Shown: positions 23,963 through 32,201 of the stretch, one piece after another | Layout: every line of letters begins with the position of its first letter | How positions within the stretch are numbered: position 1 is the first letter of the stretch | Assembly: GCF_009765225.1 (NCBI RefSeq) | Contig: NZ_VMSF01000001.1 | Location: 1-64,000, forward strand | Reading direction: 5' to 3' | Length of the DNA stretch: 64,000 bases | From: Leifsonia sp. AG29 | Lineage (GTDB): Bacteria > Actinomycetota > Actinomycetes > Actinomycetales > Microbacteriaceae | Position numbers and translations under genes: made by a program | The notes under the pieces: model-generated | Databases searched by the model: none | Told to the model about the DNA's origin: nothing | Seen by the model: the letters and a program-made list of their open reading frames with translations, nothing else

Positions 23963-24029
23963 CACTGGGCCTCCTAGGTCGAGTCGCACGGGCCTCCCGC
24001 CCCACTGCAGTATCGTCTTACCGGACCGC

Positions 24030-24042
24030 CTGGTCTGACCAT
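24030..24042. promoter_or_regulatory. CTGGT-N3-ACC operator before the 2-hydroxyacid dehydrogenase
   Basis: CTGGTCTGACCAT is one of five sites of the shared motif and a close match to TGGT-N3-ACCA. It lies 68 bases before ATG 23962. Confidence 0.65.
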
Positions 24043-24072
24043 AATCCTTCCCAGCGGTGCACGGGTGCCGGC

Positions 24073-24495
24073 CTAGTCCGAGCGCAGCGCGATGCGCGTC
24101 TGGCTTTGGGCGACGCCGCAGTCCCGTTTAAGGCGTCGGAGGAGCAGGTCGAGGTTGCGAGTGTTCGGTGTGTGCGCCCTGAGGAGATAGTCGTACGGGC
24201 CCGTGACGTGAATCGTCTCGACGATCTCGGGGATCTTCTTGACCGCCTGTGTGAACTCGCGGTAATCGGTTGCTGGGGCGAGGCGCACATCGATGAACAC
24301 TTCGATGCCATCCCGTGGGGCGGCGACCGCTCCGGTCATCAGCGTGTAACCGAGGATGATCCCCGTCTCCTCCAAGCGCCGGACTCGGGAGGCCGTGGCG
24401 TTCACGCTGAGGCCGACCAGGTGCCCGAGCTGAGTGAATGAGCAGCGAGCATTCGTACGTAACAGGGCGAGAATCTTGTCGTCGATGCTGTCCAC
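24073..24495 (-). CDS. Lrp/AsnC-family regulator
   Basis: From GTG 24495 the 140-residue protein reads VDSIDDKILALLRTNARCSF, the standard AsnC opening, with HTH at about residues 20-45 and a RAM ligand domain (VTGPYDYLLRA segment). The frame is open to ATG 24549, an alternative start. It is divergent from a LysE-family exporter, the classical arrangement in which the Lrp/LysG-like protein senses an amino acid and controls export. Confidence 0.85.
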   Translation of the reverse strand: MDSIDDKILALLRTNARCSFTQLGHLVGLSVNATASRVRRLEETGIILGYTLMTGAVAAPRDGIEVFIDVRLAPATDYREFTQAVKKIPEIVETIHVTGPYDYLLRAHTPNTRNLDLLLRRLKRDCGVAQSQTRIALRSD

Positions 24496-24564
24496 GTGTG
24501 AAGAATATCGCTTCCACCGCTGAATCTTCCGTCTCCTTCCCGATGCCATAGGACGCTGTCCACT

Positions 24565-25215
24565 GTGCTGAACGACATCTGGATCTCCCTGGTCGCTGGC
24601 GTCGCCGCGGGGCTGGGTGTGGCGATGCCCGTCGGAGCTGTGGGGACGCTCATCCTGCGAACAGGGGTCGTCGACGGTTTCCGGGTCGCCGCGTCAGCGG
24701 CGTGGGGCGTTGCAACGACCGATGTGCTGTATTGCGCGATCTCGACGACGGCGGGCGTCGCGTTGGCGCACGTCGTCCAGGAGTTCCGCGCGCCTTTCTT
24801 GGTGTGTTCCGGTCTGGTGGTCGTCGTTGTCGGCTTTGGTCAGCTTTTGAGCAATCGGCGAACTCGTCCGTTGGGGACGGTCGATGTGAAGCCGGGCTCG
24901 TCCGCGGCGACGTACGTCCGGTTCCTGGCCCTTACGGCGGTCAACCCGTTGACTGTGGTGTACTTCGTGGCCCTGAGTGGCGCGGTGACGCGCCCGGGAG
25001 CATCGTGGTTGTCGGCGGCGGTCTTCGTCTTGGCGGTGGGTGTGACGTCGCTTGCATGGCAGTTGCTCCTGGCGGCAGCCGGTTCTCTGCTCGGCGGGAT
25101 CGGAGGTGTAAGGGCCTCGCGCGCAATCGGGGCGATCGCCTCGCTTCTGATACTGGCGTTCGGCGCGGCGATACTCTTCGAAGGCATAGCGGCCGCGGGC
25201 ACTCCCTCCGGATGA
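24565..25215 (+). CDS. LysE-family amino acid exporter
   Basis: A 216-residue membrane protein with six predicted hydrophobic segments. The N-terminal GVAMPVGAVGTLILRTG matches the conserved GPxxxxxxxxxxxxG region of LysE transporters; NPLTVVYFVALSGAV is the second conserved segment. Start GTG 24565. It exports an amino acid or related compound by proton antiport. Probably controlled by the divergent AsnC-type regulator. Confidence 0.85.
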   Translation: MLNDIWISLVAGVAAGLGVAMPVGAVGTLILRTGVVDGFRVAASAAWGVATTDVLYCAISTTAGVALAHVVQEFRAPFLVCSGLVVVVVGFGQLLSNRRTRPLGTVDVKPGSSAATYVRFLALTAVNPLTVVYFVALSGAVTRPGASWLSAAVFVLAVGVTSLAWQLLLAAAGSLLGGIGGVRASRAIGAIASLLILAFGAAILFEGIAAAGTPSG

Positions 25216-25254
25216 GGGCCCGAGATCGTTTCAGCTCAGGGTTGAAGTGCGCGG

Positions 25255-25935
25255 CTACGGGACGACGGAGGGTGCGATTGGGTTGCCTGGAGCCTCTGGT
25301 CCGAGCAAAGTCGCCACGAACCGCCGCAGTTCCGTCTCGAAATCTATGCACGCAGACGCGAGTTGACGATCCGCTCCCAGGGCAGCGGCAACGTCCGGGC
25401 TCGGGTTTGCGATCTGCCAGATCGCGCCCGCGAACAGCGTCACGACCGAGGCGAGGTAGCTGCCTTGTGCGGGGGAGGGCGCGCCCCCGATCGTACTGAG
25501 GCTGTGCCCGACGCGGTCGATGGCTTCCATCGCATCCCTCTTGTAGCGCAGGACTTCTGCGGGTGATGCTTCGTGCTCGAGGGACAATGGCATGTTCGCG
25601 ATCAGATCGCAGAGCAGTGGCCGCTTGATCAGGGGCTCGACCAGAAGGTCAATGGGATCGCGCTGACAGCAGGCGTCATCCGCCCAGGCGCGCCACTCCT
25701 GCGACGCGACGACGAGCAGGACAGACTCCTTGTTGGTGAAGTAGCGAAGTACACCTGACTTGTGGATCCTGGCTCGCTCACCGATCTGCGTGAGGGTCAC
25801 CCGCCGCGTCGTGTGCTGCTCCGCCAGAGCGCGCGCCGCGGCGACGAGGTCGTCACGGCGCGCGCTCTTCTGCTCGGGATTCCGCGCGCGTTGGTACGAG
25901 CGTGCGGGTGAACCGGCTCCGGAGGGGTCAGGCAT
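25255..25935 (-). CDS. TetR/AcrR-family regulator paired with SDR genes
   Basis: A 226-residue regulator, HTH at about residues 45-66 (VTLTQIGERARIHKSGVLRY). Its ligand domain resembles the TetR at 1782 (AGAIWQIANPSPDVAAAL against AGALWVHAHPAPSVAAVY). It follows SDR 25949 on the same strand after 13 bases and is the last gene of a likely three-gene operon (27605 to 25255). It is probably autoregulatory through the palindromes at 27627 and 27648. Confidence 0.85.
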   Translation of the reverse strand: MPDPSGAGSPARSYQRARNPEQKSARRDDLVAAARALAEQHTTRRVTLTQIGERARIHKSGVLRYFTNKESVLLVVASQEWRAWADDACCQRDPIDLLVEPLIKRPLLCDLIANMPLSLEHEASPAEVLRYKRDAMEAIDRVGHSLSTIGGAPSPAQGSYLASVVTLFAGAIWQIANPSPDVAAALGADRQLASACIDFETELRRFVATLLGPEAPGNPIAPSVVP

Positions 25936-25948
25936 ATCGGAATCGATG

Positions 25949-26827
25949 TTACCGAGTGCTTGTGGTGGGTTGATCGGCGACCTGATCGGAGTCGGCGTCC
26001 ACGGGTCGAAAGAGCCGCTTGATCAGAGCGTCGAACACTGAGTCGGGGAGAAGTCGGCGAAGGGCGACCAAGGGCTTTGCGCCCGCTCCCACGACGTAGC
26101 GAATGCGAGGTCGCGCCGCGGTGGCCGCATGCGCGATCCTTTCCGCGACGACGTGCGGCGCGGTCGCGCGACGAGGATTGGAGGCCGTGGAGTCGAGCAC
26201 GCGGCCGAGTCCGAGAGCCTGCGCGCGGTACGGACCGCTGCCGCTCACATCGAGGAGCGAGGTCGATGCGCCGCTTCCCCATTCGGTGAGAACGGCCCCG
26301 GGTTCGATGACGGAAACCGAGATCCCGAATGGCGCGACCTCGATTCGCAGCGCGTCGCTCAGGCCTTCGAGGGCGAACTTGGTCGCGTGGTACCACGCCC
26401 CGAGGGGCTCGTAGATCTTCCCCCCGATGCTCGAGACATTGATGATTCTTCCCGCGCGTTGGCGGCGCATCGCCGGGAGGACGAGTTGGGTGAGCCGCCC
26501 CACGGCGAGCAGGTTGACGTCGACCTGAGCGCGAGCGGCCTGTGGGGCCACCTCCTCGAGGGCGCCGTATGAACCATAGCCCGCGTTGTTGACGACCACA
26601 TCGATTCGACCGGTCTCCGCGATCGCGCGATCCACCAGCTGGACGAGCGTTTCATTGTCGCGCACGTCGCCCTGCACGGGGCGGAACGCCGGAGTCGAGG
26701 CTGCTATGGCCGCGAGGAGCTCGTTGCGGCGGGCCAGCCCATACACCGTGAAACCTCGGTCGGTCAGGGCTTGGACTGTGGCTTTGCCGATTCCTGATGA
26801 TGCGCCGGTGACGATTGCCGTAGGCAT
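25949..26827 (-). CDS. SDR, paralogue of 2561-3406
   Basis: ATG 26827 (RBS GAAAGGAAG) gives 292 residues: TGASSGIG (7-14), NNAG (80-83) and YHATK (Tyr146-Lys150), followed by a long C-terminal tail of about 80 residues. The same tail length and the NNAGYGSYGALEEV segment occur in the SDR at 2561. LARR after beta-2 suggests NADP(H). It is between another SDR (34 bases upstream) and a TetR gene in one operon. Confidence 0.87.
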   Translation of the reverse strand: MPTAIVTGASSGIGKATVQALTDRGFTVYGLARRNELLAAIAASTPAFRPVQGDVRDNETLVQLVDRAIAETGRIDVVVNNAGYGSYGALEEVAPQAARAQVDVNLLAVGRLTQLVLPAMRRQRAGRIINVSSIGGKIYEPLGAWYHATKFALEGLSDALRIEVAPFGISVSVIEPGAVLTEWGSGASTSLLDVSGSGPYRAQALGLGRVLDSTASNPRRATAPHVVAERIAHAATAARPRIRYVVGAGAKPLVALRRLLPDSVFDALIKRLFRPVDADSDQVADQPTTSTR

Positions 26828-26861
26828 GGTCTTCCTTTCTACTTGAGTGTCCGAGCCCATC

Positions 26862-27605
26862 TCAGGCGAGGAATCCGCCATCGACTGCCAGGTGCGCGCC
26901 CGTGATGTACGAGGCATCGTCCGACAGGAGGAAGGCGATGGCGCGGGCGACTTCCTTCGCGTCACCGATGCGCCCGAGCGGGATCCCCCGGTCGGCAACG
27001 ATTTGCGTGCCCTCGGGATTTGCTTCGGTCATCTCTGACCAGATCACGCCGGGTTGGAGCTCGTTGACCCTGATGCCGAGCGTGCCGTACTGCTGCGCGG
27101 CCGACCGGGTGAGGCCGCGGAGTGCGTGCTTGGCGGAGGAGTAGTCGACGGTCAGTCCGCGGTCGGCGAACACGCTCGAGACGTTGACGATCGAACCGCC
27201 CCCGGCGTCGAGCATCGCGGGGATCTCCGCGCGCATAGCCAGAAAGACCCCAGTGAGGTCGGTGCCGAGTACCCGCGCCCAGTCCTCAACGGCGACCTGA
27301 TGCAGCGGGGCCGGCGTGCCGGCGATGCCGGCGTTGTTGACGGCCCAGTGCAGTGCCCCAAAATGCTCGACGGTCGCGGCGACGACGTTCTGCATCGCTT
27401 TCGGGTCGCTGCTGTCGGCTGGGAAGACCAACGCATCACCGCCCACCTCGGCGATCTCGCTCGCGGTCTGGGTGAGAGCGCTCTCGCGGCGGCCTACGAG
27501 CGTGACGGAAGCGCCGCGCTCGGCGAGCACGATCGCGGTCGCACGCCCGATTCCGCTGCCGGCTCCGGTGACCAGGGCCACTCGGGGGGATGGAGAGAGA
27601 GTCAT
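26862..27605 (-). CDS. Short-chain dehydrogenase/reductase
   Basis: ATG 27605 with GGAGG just upstream gives 247 residues; the longer open frame to 27737 belongs to the upstream pseudogene's shadow. TGAGSGIG (13-20), NNAG (90-93), Ser143 and Tyr155-Lys159 are present. First gene of the operon with SDR 25949 and TetR 25255. Two related palindromes lie 22-59 bases upstream. Confidence 0.87.
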   Translation of the reverse strand: MTLSPSPRVALVTGAGSGIGRATAIVLAERGASVTLVGRRESALTQTASEIAEVGGDALVFPADSSDPKAMQNVVAATVEHFGALHWAVNNAGIAGTPAPLHQVAVEDWARVLGTDLTGVFLAMRAEIPAMLDAGGGSIVNVSSVFADRGLTVDYSSAKHALRGLTRSAAQQYGTLGIRVNELQPGVIWSEMTEANPEGTQIVADRGIPLGRIGDAKEVARAIAFLLSDDASYITGAHLAVDGGFLA

Positions 27606-27626
27606 AGTGCCTCCAATATTCGTTAC

Positions 27627-27664
27627 GAAACAGTGTTTCACAAACGTAGCAAAACAATGTTGCT
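27627..27664. promoter_or_regulatory. Two related palindromes before the SDR-SDR-TetR operon
   Basis: GAAAC-AGT-GTTTC (27627-27639) is perfect. AGCAA-N7-TTGCT (27648-27664) has the same AAACA-ATGTT core (AAACAATGTT against AAACAGTGTT). They are about 23 bases apart, two helical turns, as for TetR operators. Confidence 0.6.
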
Positions 27665-28070
27665 TTAGTCCAGAGAGCGCGAAGATTGGAGTGCGCGCCA
27701 GGCCGGGACGTACTGGTCGAGTCTCGGCGCCGGCCAATGGATCATGTACAGGTCCACGTAGTCCAGACCCAGCCGCCTGAGACTGGCGTCGAACGAGCGG
27801 AGCGTGGAGTTACCAGTTGCCGGTTCACCACACCTTGGTGGTCACGAAGAGGTCCTGCCGCTGAATGCCGCAGCCGCGAACGGCCTCGCCGACTTCGGTC
27901 TCGTTGTCGTAGAAGGCGGCGGTATCGATGTGCCGATAACCGGCCTCGGTTTCGACGGTGACCGTCTCCGCGGTCGCGCTCCTGGGGATCTTGTACACGC
28001 CGGATCCGAGTTGCGGCATCAACCGGCCATCGCACAACTGGACCTCACGAACCGCGGGTCCCGAATCCAT
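27665..28070 (-). pseudogene. Aldo/keto reductase remnant
   Basis: ATG 28070 (RBS GGAAGG) opens an AKR: LCDGRLMPQLGSGVYKIP, then GYRHIDTAAFYDNETEVGEA with catalytic Asp and Tyr, and [10 protein letters not shown] frame break near 27825 follows; [20 protein letters not shown] and YMIHWPAP continue in another frame, and the sequence ends at a TAA (27665-27667). Half the barrel, including the cofactor-binding C-terminus, is missing. Confidence 0.75.
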
Positions 28071-28131
28071 GGCGACCTTCCCTTCTTGCGTCGAGCACCG
28101 GCCCAACATCATGCCCCAGGGTCTGTGGACC

Positions 28132-29082
28132 CTAGCGGACCACCGGGTCGGACGAGTCCTCGACAAGGAGATCCTCGTATCGAGGCAGGCTTTCCCAATC
28201 TCCCGGATTCATGCAGGCGATCGCACCCGCGCGGTTCGCGTACGCCAAGCGGTGTTCAACATCCCAAGCCATGAGGACGCCGTAGAGGTAGGACGCGACG
28301 AAAGCGTCTCCGGCTCCTACGGAGTCATAGACGGGAACCTGTATGGCGGGGCTGTCGTAGTGCCGACCCCCGACGAGCGCATGGCACCCTTTGTCGCCGA
28401 GTTTGATCACAACCTGTCGAGCCCCGAGTGCCGAAATCCGCTCACTCGCCTCCTCTGGAGTGCAGGCGGTGCCGAGAAGAAGACATGCTTCATCGAGACC
28501 CGCGAACACAATGTCGCTGAGGGATGCCATCGTCCGATACAACTCATCCGGATTGCCTGAGGGCCACAGCTTGGACCGATGATTGACGTCGAATGCCACC
28601 GTCTTGCCCGCATCCCGCGCCATCTTCATGGCGAAGAAGACAGCGCCCTTGGCGCTCAATGAGAGGGATGGTGTGATGCCGGTCACATGCAGGATGGCAG
28701 AGCCGGCGATGATGCTCGGGTTGATGTCGCCGGATTCTAGGCGGCTGCCGGCGCTATTGTCCCGGTAGTAGTGGACCGCGGTGCGCCCCGTGCTTCGCCG
28801 TTCCTTGATCATGATGGCGGTCGGTGCGGTCGGATCGACAACGACGCTCGTCGTGACGCCCTCTGCGCGCAGCTCTCGGGAGATGCGACGGCCCAGCGAA
28901 TCGTCGCCCACGCGCCCGATCCAGTGGGCGTTGAGCCCGAGGCGACGCACTCCGATCGCAACGTTCGACTCTGCTCCGCCGATGCTGACCCGCGCCGTCG
29001 TGGCCGTTTCCAGACCCACGGAATCCTCGGCCCAAACCAAACCCAGGGTTTCGCCCAGGGTGCAAACGTGTACGGGGTTCAC
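28132..29082 (-). CDS. kdgK: 2-keto-3-deoxygluconate kinase (PfkB family)
   Basis: The 316-residue PfkB kinase has an N-terminal GGAESNVAIGVRRLG signature (35-49), DVNHR (165-169) and catalytic GAGD (256-259, base Asp259). Its sequence type and pairing with a KDPG aldolase indicate KDG kinase: KDG plus ATP to KDPG. Its GTG start overlaps the aldolase stop by 4 bases. Controlled with the aldolase from the operator/promoter region 29760-29802. Confidence 0.85.
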   Translation of the reverse strand: MNPVHVCTLGETLGLVWAEDSVGLETATTARVSIGGAESNVAIGVRRLGLNAHWIGRVGDDSLGRRISRELRAEGVTTSVVVDPTAPTAIMIKERRSTGRTAVHYYRDNSAGSRLESGDINPSIIAGSAILHVTGITPSLSLSAKGAVFFAMKMARDAGKTVAFDVNHRSKLWPSGNPDELYRTMASLSDIVFAGLDEACLLLGTACTPEEASERISALGARQVVIKLGDKGCHALVGGRHYDSPAIQVPVYDSVGAGDAFVASYLYGVLMAWDVEHRLAYANRAGAIACMNPGDWESLPRYEDLLVEDSSDPVVR

Positions 29083-29741
29083 GCTCGCACCTCTCCCGCT
29101 GCCCGGGCGAGTTCTTGCGCGTCTCGGCAGAGGCGCGCGATCCCCGACCAGTTCTGGTCGACGATCAATTGCTTGGGAATCATCCAGCTCCCGCTGACTG
29201 CGGCCACGGCCGGGTGGGCGAGGTAGTCGGCTGCCGTCGTCGATGAGACGCCGCCCGATGGCATGAAGCGAGCGTGAGGGAGGACGGCGGAAAGCGCCTC
29301 GATGAGGGCGAGCCCGCCCAGTGCGTGTACCGGATACACCTTGAGCAGATCGAAACCCGCAGCTCGAGCCGTGATGCCTTCCGTCGGTGTTGCAACGCCT
29401 GGAATATAGGGCATTTGAATGTCGATACTCGCATCGGCGACCTCCCCTACGAAGCCGGGACTCACGACGAAGGAGGCGTTGAGAGAGTCGGCCAGCTGCA
29501 CCTGTTCGGCGACGATCACGGTGCCCAGCCCCACAGAGAGGCCGCCGTGTGCGATCAGCTCCGCTGCCGCGTCCGCCGCACCACGGGTGCGGAGGGCTAC
29601 CTCGACCAGGCCGATCCCGGTGCTCGTGAGGACATCAGCGAGTCGTCGACCGTCCCCCGATCCTTCGAGTATCGCGAGAGGAACCAGGCCCGAAATGGTG
29701 GTCGGGGGAGAGGGCAGGCGCCTCGGGGTAGAGTTCACCAT
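29079..29741 (-). CDS. eda: KDPG/KHG aldolase
   Basis: A 220-residue class I aldolase: catalytic Glu47 (LVEVALRT), phosphate-binding PGVATPTE (114-121), Schiff-base Lys134 in DLLKVYP, and FMPSGGVS near 160. It cleaves KDPG to pyruvate and glyceraldehyde 3-phosphate. First gene of the operon with KDG kinase; the ATG at 29741 has GAAAGG upstream. The CTGGTAATACCAG operator lies 19 bases before the start. Confidence 0.88.
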   Translation of the reverse strand: MVNSTPRRLPSPPTTISGLVPLAILEGSGDGRRLADVLTSTGIGLVEVALRTRGAADAAAELIAHGGLSVGLGTVIVAEQVQLADSLNASFVVSPGFVGEVADASIDIQMPYIPGVATPTEGITARAAGFDLLKVYPVHALGGLALIEALSAVLPHARFMPSGGVSSTTAADYLAHPAVAAVSGSWMIPKQLIVDQNWSGIARLCRDAQELARAAGEVRA

Positions 29742-29759
29742 TGAACCTTTCTGGTATGG

Positions 29760-29772
29760 CTGGTAATACCAG
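29760..29772. promoter_or_regulatory. Best CTGGT-N3-ACCAG operator (aldolase/kinase side)
   Basis: CTGGTAATACCAG is a perfect inverted repeat with 5-base arms and a 3-base centre. It lies immediately downstream of the minus-strand promoter for the aldolase operon. Confidence 0.75.
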
Positions 29773-29773
29773 A

Positions 29774-29802
29774 ACAGTGCCAGACGGTATCCGCCTTGTC
29801 AA
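29774..29802 (-). promoter_or_regulatory. Probable promoter of the aldolase/kinase operon
   Basis: Minus-strand TTGACA (29802-29797) is perfect; CACTGT follows after 17 bases and is a weak -10. The start of transcription would fall within the operator 29760-29772. Confidence 0.45.
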
Positions 29803-29821
29803 CGCGGCTTCCAGAGCGGTA

Positions 29822-29862
29822 TTGACGGGTTGCATCGCGTCTTGTAAAACTGGTCAGACCGG
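29822..29862 (+). promoter_or_regulatory. Promoter and operator of the sugar importer operon
   Basis: TTGACG (29822-29827) is followed after 17 bases by TAAAAC (29845-29850), a moderate promoter. The operator CTGGTCAGACCGG (29850-29862) overlaps the expected start of transcription, 36 bases before the binding-protein ATG. Confidence 0.5.
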
Positions 29863-29897
29863 ACAGGATTGGTCCGAGTACTCGAAGAGGAGTTGTC

Positions 29898-31223
29898 ATG
29901 GAAGTCTTACCCTTGCGCCTCAGCCACTCTCGCCGCGAGCTTGGCGATCCCCGGAGGCGAAGGCGGGCGCGAGCGGTCGCTCTCGGGGCGATCGCGGCTG
30001 CGGTCTCTCTTGTTCTTGCAGGTTGCGTCGGTTCCGGGTCGGGTGCGGAGAGCACTCAGCAGGCCAGTTGGGCGCTCCCCGCGAAGGATGTCACTACGAC
30101 GCTTAAGCTCTGGAATTACCAGTCGAGCCCGCAGGAGAAGCAGTGGTGGAATGCGGCCGTGGACTCGTTCAAGAAGGAGTACCCGAACGTCACGATCCAG
30201 ACGACGATCGTTCCCTACGCAAGCATGACGTCCAAGCTGCTCGGCAGCGGGGTCAGCAAGAGCATCCCCGATGGTGTCCTGTATAACCCGGCCGACAGCG
30301 CAAAGCTCTATGAAGCGGGCATCATCCAGGACATCACTCGTGGATGGTCCGGATTCGCGGATAAGGCAAAGTTCCCGTCGTCTGTCATCTGGAAGTCGGG
30401 GGACAAGGTTCTCTCGGTGCAGGGTTACATCAACACCACCGCCATCTGGTACAACAAGACCATCCTCGACAAGGCCGGCGTGAGTGCACCTCCGAAGACC
30501 ATCGAAGAGTTCGGCCAGGCCTTGGCCGCGGTCAAGAAGGCAGGATTCAACGGATTCCTCCTGAGCGGCCAACCGAACGGTTCCGGCGAGTTCGATTTCC
30601 TGCCGTGGCTCTATGCGTACGGGCAGAATTACGGAAAGTTCGATAAGGCCACGGTCGAGAAGGTGTTTGCACAGTTCGGTCAGTGGATCGATGCCGGGTA
30701 CATCCCGAGAGATATCACGAACAACAACGAGGGTGACAACGGCAACATCTTCGCGAATGGGCAGTACGCCTTCGTGCAGAACGGGAACTGGAACCTCAAG
30801 GGCGCGCGCTCCGCTAATTACTCGTTCGAATGGGGCGTGAGCGACTTTCCCACCGGCCCGAGCGGGGCACACGGAATCGGCGGTGGCGAAGGCTTCTCTG
30901 TCGGTGCTGGAACGAAGTATCCGGCCCTCGTGTACAAGTTCTTCGAGCACATGCTGCTGAACAAGCAGGCTCAACTGGACATTCTGGCCGCGACGGGCAG
31001 CCTTCCGGTTCGGAGCGATGCGGCGGAGGACCCGGCGATCCAGTCCAACCCCGACCTGACGGTCTACGCGAAGGTCGTCAAGGATCTCGGGTCGCGCCCG
31101 AACACGCCGAAGGTCAGTGACTTCCTCAACACCATGGGAAAGATCTGGAACTCGTTCGCAGGCGGGTCCATCAGCGCCTCCGAAGCCGCCGATCAAGTCG
31201 TCTCCCAATTGAACAATCCGTGA
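29898..31223 (+). CDS. Sugar ABC transporter substrate-binding lipoprotein
   Basis: A 441-residue family 1 extracellular solute-binding protein. A basic N-terminus leads into a hydrophobic signal and lipobox LAGC (Cys43), so it is a membrane-anchored lipoprotein. The N-terminal extension of about 20 residues is long, and a later start is possible, but GAGGAG precedes this ATG. The mature part has LKLWNYQSSPQEKQWWNA and the usual two-lobe pattern. It delivers a glycoside or sugar acid to the permeases that follow. No ATPase gene is in the operon. Confidence 0.87.
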   Translation: MEVLPLRLSHSRRELGDPRRRRRARAVALGAIAAAVSLVLAGCVGSGSGAESTQQASWALPAKDVTTTLKLWNYQSSPQEKQWWNAAVDSFKKEYPNVTIQTTIVPYASMTSKLLGSGVSKSIPDGVLYNPADSAKLYEAGIIQDITRGWSGFADKAKFPSSVIWKSGDKVLSVQGYINTTAIWYNKTILDKAGVSAPPKTIEEFGQALAAVKKAGFNGFLLSGQPNGSGEFDFLPWLYAYGQNYGKFDKATVEKVFAQFGQWIDAGYIPRDITNNNEGDNGNIFANGQYAFVQNGNWNLKGARSANYSFEWGVSDFPTGPSGAHGIGGGEGFSVGAGTKYPALVYKFFEHMLLNKQAQLDILAATGSLPVRSDAAEDPAIQSNPDLTVYAKVVKDLGSRPNTPKVSDFLNTMGKIWNSFAGGSISASEAADQVVSQLNNP

Positions 31224-32200
31224 AACCGGCTGATCAGATGAACACGACAGCACAGCCTGGTGGGCTGGGAGCGGCGACGCTCCCAGCCCGCCAGGGCCCG
31301 GTCTCGAGTAGGGCGAAAAAGCGCGGAAGCCGCCGACGTTGGGCCACTTACGCGCTCTTCTCTGCTCCGGCGGCCGTCCTGCTCGGAGTCTTGGCCCTTT
31401 ATCCCATTTACATCCTGCTGCGCATGGCGTTCAGCGACGTCGGCGTACAGAACCTTCTGGGCAGCTGGCCGCTGAACGGCGTCGACAATTTTGTTAGCGT
31501 CTTCGCCGACCCGGCCTTCCGCACCGTGGTCTTGCAGACGTTGGCTTTCGTGGCGCTCGTCATGGTTGCCACGCTGGTACTCGGCTTCTTGGCGGCGATG
31601 CTGCTCCGGGGAGCGAGTCGCGTCAACTCCGCCGTGCAGACGACCATGATCTTCGTCTGGGCGTTGCCGCCTGTTGTCGTCGGCAGTTTGTGGAAGTTCC
31701 TCCTGTCGAGCTCCGGTCCGGTCAATTCCGTTCTGCTGGATCTCGGACTGGTCAAGGCCCCCATCCCGTTCCTCGGTCAGCCCTCCACGGCGTTGTTCTG
31801 CATCGGCTTGGTCACCGTCTGGGTGGGCATCCCTTTCGCGGCGCTTGTGCTCAAATCAGCGATCCTCGACATCCCTCTCGAGGTCTGGGACGCCGCACGG
31901 GTCGATGGCGCAGGCCTACTGCAGACCGTCTGGTACGTGGTCCTCCCGGCAATCCGGCCGACTCTGTACATCCTCGGCGTCTTGAGCGTGGTCGGGGCGT
32001 TCCGTGGTTTCGACTTCATCTACGTGATGACCTTCGGTGGCCCCGGCTCATCGAGTTCTACGATCCCGTTCTTCGGTTACCTGACGGCGTTCCGGGATTA
32101 CCAATTCGGCCATGCTGCCGCGATTTCCGTGGTCGCAATGGTCATCGTGCTCGGCCTGGCGATCGCCTACATCGCCGCTGTGCGGAAAGAGGACAGGTGA
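31220..32200 (+). CDS. Sugar ABC transporter permease (MalF/UgpA type)
   Basis: A 326-residue inner-membrane permease with six hydrophobic segments after a basic cytoplasmic N-terminus. The ATPase-contacting loop DAARVDGAGLLQTVWYVVLP is near residue 222. GTG 31220 overlaps the binding-protein stop by 4 bases; ATG 31238 is an alternative. Confidence 0.87.
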   Translation: MKPADQMNTTAQPGGLGAATLPARQGPVSSRAKKRGSRRRWATYALFSAPAAVLLGVLALYPIYILLRMAFSDVGVQNLLGSWPLNGVDNFVSVFADPAFRTVVLQTLAFVALVMVATLVLGFLAAMLLRGASRVNSAVQTTMIFVWALPPVVVGSLWKFLLSSSGPVNSVLLDLGLVKAPIPFLGQPSTALFCIGLVTVWVGIPFAALVLKSAILDIPLEVWDAARVDGAGLLQTVWYVVLPAIRPTLYILGVLSVVGAFRGFDFIYVMTFGGPGSSSSTIPFFGYLTAFRDYQFGHAAAISVVAMVIVLGLAIAYIAAVRKEDR

Positions 32201-32201
32201 C

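Noticed and set aside
24451-24461. TTCGTACGTA inside the AsnC gene, matching the half-site of the 5235-5255 palindrome
   Set aside because: It lies in coding sequence (Arg-Thr-Asn codons); the same 10-mer is also inside the ManD gene near 36464. Coding chance explains both.
29907-31253. 448-codon minus-strand frame opposite the sugar-binding lipoprotein
   Set aside because: High-GC antisense shadow; the plus strand has signal peptide, lipobox and operon context.
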